A stretch of 26,543 nucleotides of DNA from Bigelowiella natans CCMP2755 (lineage: Eukaryota; Cercozoa; Chlorarachniophyceae), in assembly GCA_000320545.1 (NCBI GenBank), contig ADNK01003132.1, forward strand, positions 1 through 26,543, given 5' to 3'. A program made the position numbers and the translations under genes. The notes under the pieces are model-generated. The model was not told where the DNA came from and did no database searches. It worked only from the letters and a program-made list of their open reading frames with translations. How positions within the stretch are numbered: the stretch's first letter is position 1; the number at the start of each line of letters is the position of its first letter. Shown one piece after another: positions 1 to 14,292 of the stretch.

Positions 1-1206
1 ACTGTTTTTTCGACGTACGCCATTCTTTTTTGATTTCATTTATATTATTGGGATCTAGCCGAACTCAATGTATACGATTGGCATTTTGGAGAAAATTGCA
101 ATCCAGGGGGGCGATTCCAGGTTCGGGGTGCGGGCGCTGGATTACTTGACGCATTTCTTGGATCTTTAAGAAGGTCCCTTAGGAAGACTCTTTCTTGGGG
201 TTGCGTCGTTTAAGGTTCTATAGCAATAAAGACCTAATGAAGATCTCCAGATGGTTCGCGGTAGCTAGGTGCATGTGTAGAGTGCAAAGTGCAAAATTAT
301 TTGGTGGCTCCATGCATATTGCGACCGATCAAACGATACGATGTAGGGGGGGGGGGGGGGGACGGGTTCTAGGTTTGGTAGTTGTTAGTGGTGCAGAGAA
401 GGTACGTGGCATTTAAAAAATAATGAAGATCAAGAATTTAGGGCCTACATCAAGCTCAAATTTCAACACAATCATGCACATTCTTCAGGTGGCGGACTTT
501 CACGATTGGAATCTGTTTTCTTCGTTTCGATACTGGATCGATTTGTACCCCTACTTGTCGGCATATTCATGCAACTCGTGTGCAATGGCTCGACTGCTCG
601 CAATACACCCTGAATCGCGTCATTCAAAGTACTTGTACCCATGGGAATACTGGCTGGACTCGATGTTATTGAAGGCTGCAACAAGTAGATATTCAAAAAT
701 GTCATGAAATCGTACTGCCAAAGGAATCAAAACATGGATAGTGTAATTCTGATATACGCACTGATAGACAGGAAATATATAAGCAATGTGCTTTTTAACA
801 TTATTGGGGGATAAAACAAGTATCTAGAGTTTTCTATTTATGTTTACGTAACATATAGTCGAAATGCATTGCACATGACGACCCACAGTATGCAATACGC
901 TCCTTCTTCGAGTGAGTCGCAAAACATCATTACTCAACAGGCTTAAACTCACCAGAATGTCCTTGGAGGAACGCCAAGGCTTTGTGGAATTTCGAAAGAC
1001 CCGTGTGTGACATGCCAGTTGACGCAGTCCAAAAGACCGCCTAATACAGGTTAGGAGGTTCCAAGAAGCTCTAAGTCATTTATTTCTGAGGAGAATTTTC
1101 AACTTTTTCTTACCAAGTTGGAGACGGTTGATAAAGGTAGAAGCGTAGGTCCTTTATTGGCTCGCCATTGTAGTTTGAGTTAAACTAAGAATTTAATCGC
1201 TACTAC
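1..1206. other. No supported gene; possible degenerate sequence
   Basis: I see no gene I can support here. A 16-base G run lies at 346-361. Open frames of 77-94 codons overlap on opposite strands at about 423-707. The minus-strand one follows a good acceptor (TTGTTGCAG, near 690) but lacks codon or motif evidence. The plus-strand one is rich in Trp and Tyr and holds two similar short stretches around 530-560 and 630-660. Either could be a decayed coding fragment. Confidence 0.4.
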
Positions 1207-1808
1207 TTAATCCATGAGAATCGCGAGATGATCTGCAAGATCAACAACCTTTGAAACTTTTATGATGTGCCTTAATTGCGAGTCGTCCTCATGGTGTGGT
1301 TTCTTTTTAAAAAATGTTCAGTATCACCGACTCATTTAGAAACCTTTGGGTGTGCATTAACCTTCATAAGTTTGTATCTGTGCAATATGGTTTGCCACAT
1401 GTTGTTCTCTCCGCCCTTACCAAAGAAATAACAACAATCAGATGATCATTGTCGCGGATTATTCCTCATTTACAAAACTGGCCAACCTTTCCCGCCACCA
1501 GACGTTTTATGGTGATTTCCCCACAGTAATAATTTCGAAAGCTAATGAAGCTTAACTGATGATTTAAACAAGTTTAGGCCACGAGTAAAATTGTCCTATG
1601 TGAGAATCTTAGATAAATGATTCCTCACCTGAATGGGCTCTGTGAAAGAAACCTGCTGGTAAATCACGGAGGGCCTTTTCTCCTCCCTAACCACCTGAGG
1701 ATGTACGGTGAAAGGTATTTCCACCAATACATAAGCACTATCTCTTCCGCCAACAGCTGTGTTTCCCTCCGAAAGAGTTTCCTCAGCATTGGAATTAGAA
1801 CTGGACAT
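1207..1808 (-). CDS. Unrecognised small protein, multi-exon
   Basis: I do not recognise the product. Exon 1 (1808-1629) starts at ATG and encodes 60 aa beginning MSSSNSNAEE and ending SFTEPIQ. It stops exactly at a strong donor (CAG/GTGAGG), phase 0. Exon 2 (1541-1474) follows a TTAG acceptor in phase 0 and reads LSKLLLWGNHHK, ending at TT/GTAAAT. The last exon (1302-1207) begins KPHHEDDSQL and ends at TAA in HLAILMD. A 16-nt exon (1377-1362) would join exon 2 to the last exon in frame. Alternatively a 54-nt exon (1415-1362, reading GGENNMWQTILH) is phase 0 on both sides and would join exon 1 directly to the last exon. The protein would be about 100-120 aa. Exon 1 is the best supported part; the internal exon choice is open. 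Confidence 0.5.
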
Positions 1809-2169
1809 CTGGCAGCTCTTCCTATCTCTTAGATCGACAAACAAGTGGTTGTCTTATTGTTCTCATGAAGGAAAAATTAAGGGGAAAATTATATTCTTGA
1901 AAGTGAGTTAGCTGTTATTACTATGCAAAGCATTTGTTTTCTCGTTGTTCCGCTTGAATCGTTCTGGCGTATGCTAAGATAGGACCCTTTTCGAGATGTG
2001 ATTAATTGATCGATAACATGGTCATCGGAATATAAAGGTCAGGCGTTCTATCTGTGCTATGCTGATGGGATGCTGCACCAAGTAGTTTGTTGGATGAAGT
2101 GAGAGTAGCAGAGATGTTTAAAAAGGGAGAGCAGTTGAGTTGTGAGCAAAGCAAGTGCAACAACGATAA

Positions 2170-2202
<33 letters not shown>
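2170..2202. repeat. (GAT)n microsatellite
   Basis: About eleven uninterrupted GAT/ATG units lie in non-coding sequence between the small minus gene and the GMC gene. Confidence 0.95.
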
Positions 2203-2358
2203 CTTCGGGCATATATATCATCGTGATTTGACCGATAAATAACATCAATAACTAACATCAATAAATAATATACACATTAAAAAATCAAATATGACTTGGT
2301 CCATTATTTTTACATACGAGCTAACCCTATTTCAATTTGTAAATTCTTATCATTATAG

Positions 2359-2499
2359 GTATTGTTGGTCTTGTTGTGTTGTCTCATACAGATCATATAA
2401 CTGCAGATCATGATATCATTTTGACAAGGACTAAAGAGAGACAGATAAATCTAGATATAGATAAACCAGATGCAACCAGATATTATCTTCTCAATGATG
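2359..2499 (+). CDS. Candidate orphan exon
   Basis: A 141-nt open stretch is flanked by a TTATAG acceptor and a strong donor (GATG/GTAAGT) and is phase 1 on both sides. It reads IVGLVVLSHTDHI and ends ATRYYLLNDG. It has no start codon, so it would be an internal exon. I found no partner exons. The splice sites and the mixed residue content support it, but no family is recognised. It could be chance or a leftover of a lost gene. Confidence 0.25.
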
Positions 2500-2502
2500 G
2501 TA

Positions 2503-2688
2503 AGTTTAAAATGATAAGAAAAATGTTGTCGTTGTTATTGTGCTGATTGTTCATGTTAGTCAGTTAGTTATTCTGTTCGCGTCCTTGGCTAAAACTATGT
2601 GTTTTCACCGAAGTGAGTTACATGTAGTTAGTCTAAGGTGTTAATAATAAGGGTAGTGATAGATGCGACAACGTGGTGTACATGTACT

Positions 2689-2744
<56 letters not shown>

Positions 2745-3119
2745 AGAGAAGAAGCAGAGAGCAGTGGCGGTGATCAGGGAGTGTGGAGATAGATAGGCAG
2801 TGCAGGCAAGCAGGCAGACACAAGACACAAGGACGCAGCCAGACAGCCATAGGAAGGGCAGACTAACTTGCTTGGTGATGTGATGCCTAAATTGTAAAAA
2901 TACAATCTGAAATTTGCATCTGCTTCCTATTGACAGACAATGATGTACAATGATCCCTGATCGATAGAAATATTGTAATGGCAGGAAGTTACACGTGGAA
3001 TTTCGAGTAAAAATTAGCAACGCTTTCATTTTGGACCATCGTACGTCCGAGTCTTCGACAGAAACCCTATTCGCTATCATCATCATCGATATTGAGTTTA
3101 CGAGTAGAAGAACGACTCA
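2503..3119. repeat. Spacer with (AAC)n microsatellite at 2689-2744
   Basis: This is non-coding sequence upstream of the GMC gene. The AAC/GTT run covers about 18 units. On the minus strand it creates spurious Leu/Val-rich open frames. I see no clear promoter motif. Confidence 0.8.
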
Positions 3120-5415
3120 ATGCAAAGTTCCTCAAAGACAGCTGTATTCGTCTCCCTTTTGTCGAATTTGCCCCCTCCTCTCTCTTCGATTAACGGCATC
3201 GGTATTGTCGGCCTCTCAGTACTTTTTGTCGTTGTCGTAGTGTTGTGGTTCCTGTCCTGGCGCATATATCGATGTTACACGTCCATGTTCCCGGAGCCTT
3301 GTCGGGTGACAGACATCAAGCTAGATGCAAAGTCTTACGATTTTGTAATCGTTGGAGGGGGTACTGCTGGATGTATCCTGGCTTCCAGATTGAGCGAACA
3401 TCGTGGCAGCACTGTACTTCTCCTCGAAGCGGGCGACCGAGACGATGGGCCTTTCTTTCGCTTGAATCTCCTTGGGGCGACTTTCATGAACACACCCCAT
3501 CACTGGAATCTCTGTACGCAGCCCGAATACGAGCTCATCCAAAGTGACTATGATTCTGATAGTAAGTCTGCAAGAGGTAGGATGTTGATTCAGTGTCGTG
3601 CAAAGTGCCTTGGAGGATGTTCTTCACTCAATCTTGCAATTTGGCACCGTGGCCTCCCTGCTGACTACGATCATTGGCGAGATGTTCTTGGGTGCAAAGG
3701 TTGGGGTTGGAAAGATTTGGAACCCTACTTCCAGAAATGCGAGGGGAAAGGCTGTAAGAGGAACCCCAGTGGATTTTTCAGCACTGGATGTCAGCGGTTC
3801 ATAAGTGATGCAGGAAGGGCTTTTGAGAAGGCTTGCGCCTCGGTGTTGAACATCTCAATGGTGAAAAATTTCCTCACAGTTCCAGAGAAAGGCGTGGGGC
3901 GACCGTTCCAGATGGTTTTTGCTGATGGAACTCGTTGTAATGCAGTACGTGCTTATCTGACACGAAGAGGGGCAGATGGAGTAAGGGTATGCGACAGACC
4001 AAACTTAACAATAGCTACCAATGTGCGTGTCTCTAAACTAGGGGCCCTTGATGAAAACGGTTCCGTCAATAACGTGCACTTCAAACAAGGCAAAGACTTT
4101 GGTATCTTGCACGCGCGGCGGGAAGTTATTTTATGTGGCGGAACAATACACAGTCCCCACCTACTAATGCATTCGGGTATAGGCCCAAAAGAAACTATCG
4201 AAAATAAATGCCATATCAAGTGCCAGGTGGAGCTTCCAGGAGTAGGCAAAAATCTTAGGGTAATTAGTTGAATAGAAAGACTTTATTCTATATTTGTCAC
4301 GAGGACAAAAGTGAAATTGGTGCTTCATGGTATGGGGATAGTTCTCTGAAATGATGAATTGAAATTGCGCATTAAGTTCTTTCACATTACTATTTTTTGT
4401 AGCTGATGCATTAGCAGCTAGGCTGCCATCTGCGTTGATAAAATTTGTTTCTAGTGTAGATATTTGTCCCATGTTGTTTTTCTTTCCTTTTTTGTGTTTC
4501 CTTTAGGATTTAGCTTCCAGTGGCGTAATCTATGAGCAAAAGCAGCCTTCTATAGACAAGGCTGTGAAAAGAAAACTGAACATAGCAAAATTTGCCCTCG
4601 GAATGAATTCGCCTCTTCACAGCAACACGATGGATTGCTTTGCTTTTACGTCACTAGAAACGTTGCAACCTTCTACTTCGAATACTTCAACTCTAATCAC
4701 AAACTCAACCACCGCCACCGCTAATTTTGCAGATGTGAAGCATGATAGTTCAGAACGACGAGGAAAGGAAGACAGTCTTGGCGATGAGACTATGAAGCAG
4801 GCACATGATCGCAGAGATCGACGTCCCAATGTAATGTTGAGTCTCCAGGCTGCTCGATTTCCATTCGCTTGTGTAGGATCGTACACAAATTCGGTTTCTG
4901 ATGGACAGACAGGAAAGCTGCCAAATGCATTCACAGTACATACAACATTGTTGCAGCCTAAATCTGGCGTGAAAGGTGGGCAAGTGGCAATTGCCAGTTC
5001 ATACCCGTTCTTTCCGCCTACAATATCACATGGCTATCTTTCTCATGAAGAAGATATTAAGAGAATGGTGGAGGCAATTAAGGTTGCACGCAAAGTGGTT
5101 CAGTCGAAAGACTTTGATTTAATAAGAGGAAGGGAATTGTTACCTGGCCCTTCCGTTCAGAGTGATAAAGAGATTGAGATGTATATTAGGCGTTCTGCGT
5201 GCCATTTTTTTGGAACAATTGTCGGAACTTGCAAGATGGGAATAGATGAAAATGCTGTGGTCGACACCAGCTTGAGAGTTCGGAAGACTAACAATCTCAG
5301 GGTTGTTGATGCTTCAGTAATCCCTTCACCCACAACAGGATTCAATCATTCCACCGTCGCTGCGATTGCAGAAAAGGCTGCCGACATCATCAAAAAACAG
5401 TGCAAATTGCGTTGA
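3120..5415 (+). CDS. GMC-family FAD-dependent oxidoreductase, membrane-anchored
   Basis: Two exons (3120-4259 and 4507-5415) are joined at AGG/GTAATT...TTTAG/GAT, phase 0, giving 682 aa. The family (choline, alcohol and glucose dehydrogenases, plus relatives) oxidises alcohols or uses FAD for related chemistry; the substrate cannot be told here. Residues about 27-48 form a transmembrane segment before the catalytic part. The FAD Rossmann motif GGGTAG is at 79-84, with the acidic end of strand 2 at LLEAGD (101-106). GMC signature 1 is LGGCSSLNLAIWHRG (164-178), and signature 2 is GGTIHSPHLLMHSGIGP (340-356). The C-terminal module has GTCKMG (620-625), AVVD, LRVVDAS and AAIAEKAA. An in-frame TAG lies just upstream of the ATG, supporting the start. 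A Ser/Thr-rich then charged stretch (about 428-488) looks like an insertion in the substrate domain. The usual catalytic His of HPVGTCKMG is replaced in register by Thr617, with His613 four residues earlier. Confidence 0.94.
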
Positions 5416-6246
5416 TACAATAGTTGATTGTAATGGCAAAAGCAACATTGCAAGATAATAGACACAGAAATATGATATATATATTAGAAAATATAACATA
5501 TTGCATGTCTATCATCAATGAAGTGTTCAACTCCTTCGATCGTGGCTGCACGCTCTTGTGCGCATATCTAGATATTTGGATTTGCAACTAACACCAAAAT
5601 GTCTATCTCTGATGAAATGGCATCTGTTAGGTAACCGTAGTAGTGCACTATCTGCTAGCGCAATGTCCTCTCTGATCGAACTGTCGATCCATGCTAGCAG
5701 CATGCATCAACAGTCCTGAGCTGCGCGATTTTGTCACATCTCAACTTTCATGTCTAGATGTGGCTAGATCTGGAGATCGGAGCGCGTTAGTGGGATGGAT
5801 GACCGGCTATTCAGCGAAGGTGTACCTACAATAGCATGCCCGAACTAGCGAAATGGACACAGCCCCCATTTTGTCATATGCTTTATCGATCTCATCGCTA
5901 GGAGCAAAGTATATTAATCGAAAGTGTACGTACAATAGCATGCCCGAAATGAACGCAGCCCTCGCTTTGTCATTTGCTTTATCGACCTCATCGCTAGCAG
6001 CGCCGGCTGACGACTACTGCTAGACTGGCGCGCGTGACAGTCACATGTGATTCTCATCGATATAATTAGAAGGTTCCTTTATCTTATAGGATCAAATAAG
6101 GAAGAAGAGTGTTCCAATGGGTAAATCCATCAATTGAGATACATGTTTTTTTTCACTATAGACACAGTATATATTATACGTATGTCTATTGTTATCCCAA
6201 TCTAGCACTGGCATAGCCAACGAATTGTGAGTTTCGTTGATGAAAT
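5416..6246. other. Intergenic spacer between convergent genes
   Basis: The GMC gene (+) and the small membrane gene (-) converge on this spacer. I see no coding exon. Its main structure is the imperfect tandem duplication listed separately. Confidence 0.7.
5815..6000. repeat. Imperfect tandem duplication, period about 104 bp
   Basis: Two copies (about 5815-5903 and 5919-6000) share the blocks GTGTAC-TACAATAGCATG, TTTTGTCAT-TGCTTTATCGA and CTCATCGCTAG. They differ by substitutions and a short indel. The copies are non-coding. Confidence 0.85.
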
Positions 6247-6665
6247 TTAGCCAAAGATTTTGATTCCCCTTTTATCTACAAAGAGACCCAGGCACAGAAG
6301 ACCAGCTCCCCCAAGCATAACTAATTTATTCGTACGTGACACAGAAGATGCATCTGCTTCGTCAACCGTAGCCTTTACACCGAGGATAGCAGCAAATGAG
6401 CCCAGTAAACCAGCCCCAGGAACGTGATTCATAAGCATTACGACAGAAGCCAACTCTAACTGAGACACCTTGATTTATAATCATTTTATGGATTTTGAGT
6501 TTCCAACAGGTGTCTTTCCTTTTCCATAAAAAAGAAAAATGATGTACTCACCACACTCGTAAAAGATCCTGCATTCAACGGGAACTTGACAGCCGAAATT
6601 AAGAGTCCAGTTGCAGCAGCTTGGGCAGCATAGAACCTATAGTCCCTTTCCCTAAGTAGTTGCAT
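6247..6665 (-). CDS. Unrecognised small membrane protein
   Basis: Two exons (6665-6552 and 6459-6247) are joined at GTG/GTGAGT...TCTCAG/TTA, phase 0, with a 92-bp intron. The model from ATG 6665 gives 108 aa starting MQLLRERDYRFY. Two clear hydrophobic segments are present, around VVMLMNHVPGAGLLGSFAAI and LVMLGGAGLLCLGLF, and a weaker one around AAQAAATGLLISAV. It ends with the basic tail KRGIKIFG before TAA. This looks like a two- or three-pass membrane protein, perhaps of an organelle. An alternative start is created by splicing AT (6716-6715) to G (6651) across a GTACGT...TTAG intron; this gives MERDYRFY and 104 aa. It is transcribed divergently from the 7446 gene. I do not recognise the family. 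Confidence 0.68.
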
Positions 6666-7038
6666 ATGTTTGTTACAAAATAAACTGTATTTACCTTCAA
6701 TGAAATGAACGTACATCCTTGTCTTCCGAGGGGTACAAACAAGTACGAGTGTTGGTGGAGAGTGTATAACATAATTAACAAGAAATGTAGGCGTTTCTTA
6801 GATTACGTCAACGTTTTATGAACAAATGTTTTTAAGCTTAGCTTCTGCTGCAAATAGAGGAGTTTATCTTCCTGCGACAACTAACAACACAGCTAATACA
6901 TAAGACATCTACCGGTACTCGTAGATCTACCGGTACTACTACCAATCGAAGAATATTTGAATAGTCATTTAAAAAACTAGAACGATGATGGGGGGGGAAA
7001 AATATTATTAAATCTACTACTACTACTACTACTACTAC

Positions 7039-7084
<46 letters not shown>

Positions 7085-7445
7085 ATCTTCCTGTGCCACA
7101 GAGCCTTGAATACTCGTCCTCCTCCGAGTCGGAAATAAGGGGATCATCATCATCATCATCTATCAACTGAGAAATCAATCCTGTTCCGATTTCATCGCTT
7201 TCTCACCATCATCCATCCCGAGAAGCACATGGATTCTCGCACACAACCGATGGTCATGAGTATCATCACATTCCTTCTGACACAAATCTCCATTGCAAAG
7301 AATGGTAGTAAATGTGATGTGGTAGTTGGGCATTGTGATAAAAGACAATAAGAGTGAGGACAGTCATGGTGCTAGTTAGTAGTGTTAGAATAGTATTATC
7401 ATATGATAATATTGATGATATCCAACCATTATTAAGCCATAATTG
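6666..7445. promoter_or_regulatory. Divergent intergenic region with (TAC)n(GA)n
   Basis: About 780 bp separate the starts of two divergently read genes, so both promoters probably lie here. The region holds a compound TAC run (7013-7040) followed by a GA run (7042-7081) and short ATC and GGGG tracts. I could not identify a TATA box or other named element with confidence. Confidence 0.45.
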
Positions 7446-8630
7446 ATGAGTACATATATTAATACATACACAGGCGTCGTCACTGCGACAGCAGTAAAAA
7501 CAGCAACTAGGTCGGCTAGTAGTGCCATAACCACAGCCGGTGGTGGCATGTTGACAGCTATCAAAGCTACTAGCACTCAAGCACAAAAGCCGCAGTTATT
7601 TTTTGATGCGTCAAATCCCCCAGCATGGCTCACTCCGCCTTGGATCCGTAATAGATAACAAACAAGCAATTAAGCGAGAGAAGATAGAAGAAAGAAGAAA
7701 GAAACCACATATCACACAAAAACCTACAAAGTTGTTGTACCACATAAAATACTATCACACAAAAACCTACAAAGTTGTTGTATCCACATATGACACTATC
7801 ACACATAAATCTACAAAGTTGTTGTATCCATCTATTTACATCTGTGCGTACAACTTTTATGCAAATGTAATTCACAATATGAAATATATATTATTCTCAT
7901 ATACGCACACTCATGTGTGTGTATGTTGATTTATCATCACTCGATATGATTACATTATAAAGATATATCTGAAGTAGTATCCGTCAATTGAAGAGAGGGT
8001 TCTTGTTCTTCTTTCTTTCTTCCAATACAGAACATAATCAAAGAGCTGGAGCTATTATGTACCCGTTCAACTCAAAACTTTATACTGAGAAAGTATTAGA
8101 GTACACATGACAAAAGAAGATGTAGATGTGGTAGTAGTGGCAGTAATAGCAGTAGGATCAATGAGACACTATTTACTAATTTATTATGATTATAGGAATT
8201 AATTTTCGAATTTGAATCTGATATATTCCTTCATATTATCAGAAAACAAACACACAACCTGTGCCGAGTGCAATTCTTCCCTTCCCAGATTATGATGATG
8301 CCATTCCAAGTACTGCAACTATCGAAGGCTAAATTATTTAACATTTGTTAATAATGTAAAAAAAATTGTCACTCTAGCACAGAATAAAAATAACGACGTA
8401 AGCCACCACCTGTATTTCTGTTAGATGAGCAGGTAGCATTGCAGTTTGAAGGACCTACGAATCCTTATTCTTTGCCCCCAGAGGTTATAATATATCTTAC
8501 CTTCGTTCTAATTGCCATCTGTTTCACCGTGCATATTCATAAAAAGAGAACTAATAATGATATGTATCTCACCTGGCGCTTTGTCTTTAACAAAAAGATA
8601 CCGCTGGCACAACACAACATTCTCAACTGA
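7446..8630 (+). CDS. Unrecognised 178-aa protein with a C-terminal membrane segment
   Basis: Four exons chain with matching phases: 7446-7647 (out phase 1, C/GTAATA), 8031-8092 (TTCCAATACAG acceptor; out phase 0, AAA/GTATTA), 8243-8309 (out phase 1, A/GTACTG) and 8425-8630 (TTCTGTTAG acceptor; TGA stop). The protein starts MSTYINTYTGVV and is Ala/Thr-rich for about 50 residues. It then runs through FFDASNPPAWLTPPWI, AGAIMYPFNSKLY and PSAILPFPDYDDAIP. One hydrophobic segment (IIYLTFVLIAICFTVHI) follows and then a basic tail (HKKR), suggesting a single-pass or tail-anchored protein. A strong GTAAGT donor just after the TGA (8635) and a TTTTTGCAG acceptor at 8697 suggest a spliced 3' UTR or an alternative longer end. 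If the third exon reads on instead of splicing, it stops at TAA 8332. No family is recognised. Confidence 0.68.
7707..7830. repeat. Intronic minisatellite, three copies of about 43 bp
   Basis: Three head-to-tail copies share the core CTACAAAGTTGTTGTA, at 7724, 7767 and 7811, with a flanking ATCACACA-AAAACC block. They lie inside the first intron of the 178-aa gene. Confidence 0.9.
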
Positions 8631-9827
8631 ATGTAAGTTTCTTTTAGAATGTACTATCAATTCTTACACGGTTGTTACCTTACTAACTTTTTGCAGTAGC
8701 AGTAATTGCCATTGCTTGCTTTCCTCGCGTTGATAAAGAGGCTGGCTGCTACATTAGATGCATTTGTGTTCGTAGACCGACAACAGGGATAATAACAACA
8801 ACAATAAAGACCAGTCGAAGTTATTCAGAAATGAGTGAATACATAGTCAATGTCTATATATCCCTTGAGAATGTCTTATGTACGTCGTTCCTGCAATGAA
8901 TCGGCAAGCATTTCGCATCGTAAAGCCTCGCTAGCTCGGCGATTACGTGCCTAAATGCTGGGTCGCAGCATGATGTTCGTGCAATTAATAATTATTATTG
9001 TGCAGATCACATGGACACGCTGTTGCTTGCATCGATCGATGAATCGAAAGCTAGATATCAACATGTGCTCACAATAAGGCTGGAAAGCCTGAAGACTGTT
9101 GCGCCTTCTTGACTTTGAGCGCAATCCGAATATTATTAAGGCAGCATGTCGATGGCATGCACATGCAACCATCCTGTCGTACTGCTATAACGTAAATTAA
9201 CCACATGTCCATTACTAGATTAGTCATCAGCATTCAGTGCAAATTACACTCGCTTGTGCCACGCGTGCTGTCTTCCCTGCGCATACATGCACGTCTAGAC
9301 GTGGACGAAATCCTCTCACCGCTACGTCAGTACGTCGATCCACCGTTAATAACATATTTTATGCATGTAGCAAACAGCAAACGTGTTCTTTGGTGTGACT
9401 GCTATATTATTCGACACTGCTACTCGATTACAATATTTCATTCTCTATCATTTGCATTTGCCATTCATTTGAATATGACACAACGAACACTCTTGCCAGC
9501 TTGCCACTGCAACAACTATATGCATCTTATGCTTTTAATAAATGGCCCATAGTCTACACCTGCATCATCCTATTTTTAGTGCATGGCCCATAGATATTAT
9601 ATATTCACATCATTCATCCTCGTCTAAACATCCTTTATCTGTAACTACTCGATCTACGACACGAACTTTCTCCGGAATTTCTCTATCCTACAAAGTTATT
9701 AACCATTTGTTGAGATATAGTGGTTGAAAGAATCAAAGATAATGAAATAATGTAGCGGATAAGCAACTAAAAGAAAGCATTGAATCATGGTCATAATCAT
9801 GATGATGATCATCATTTTTTCCCTCTT
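8631..9827. other. Intergenic spacer, nothing supported
   Basis: After the possible 3' UTR intron (8635-8698) I find no convincing exon. An open frame of about 115 codons at 9205-9552 (+) has no splice context, domain or composition that argues for coding. Confidence 0.5.

Positions 9828-14292
<4,465 letters not shown>

Noticed and set aside
423-707. 94-codon plus-strand open frame with many Trp and Tyr
   Set aside because: It is overlapped by an equally long minus-strand frame and has no splice context, domain or partner exon.
2628-3086. 152-codon minus-strand frame with a poly-Leu stretch
   Set aside because: The frame is kept open by the AAC repeat; composition is low-complexity and no exon boundaries fit.
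3120-5415. Fatty acid photodecarboxylase identity for the GMC protein
   Set aside because: I cannot confirm the photodecarboxylase-specific residues by eye, and a membrane anchor and Ser/Thr insertion are not diagnostic, so only the family is called.
8310-8424. A GC-AG intron starting at 8328 in the 178-aa gene
   Set aside because: The GCTAAA donor is poor, and a canonical GTACTG donor at 8310 gives the same downstream phase.
9205-9552. 115-codon plus-strand open frame
   Set aside because: No recognisable motif, neighbouring exon or splice signal; it looks like chance in a spacer.
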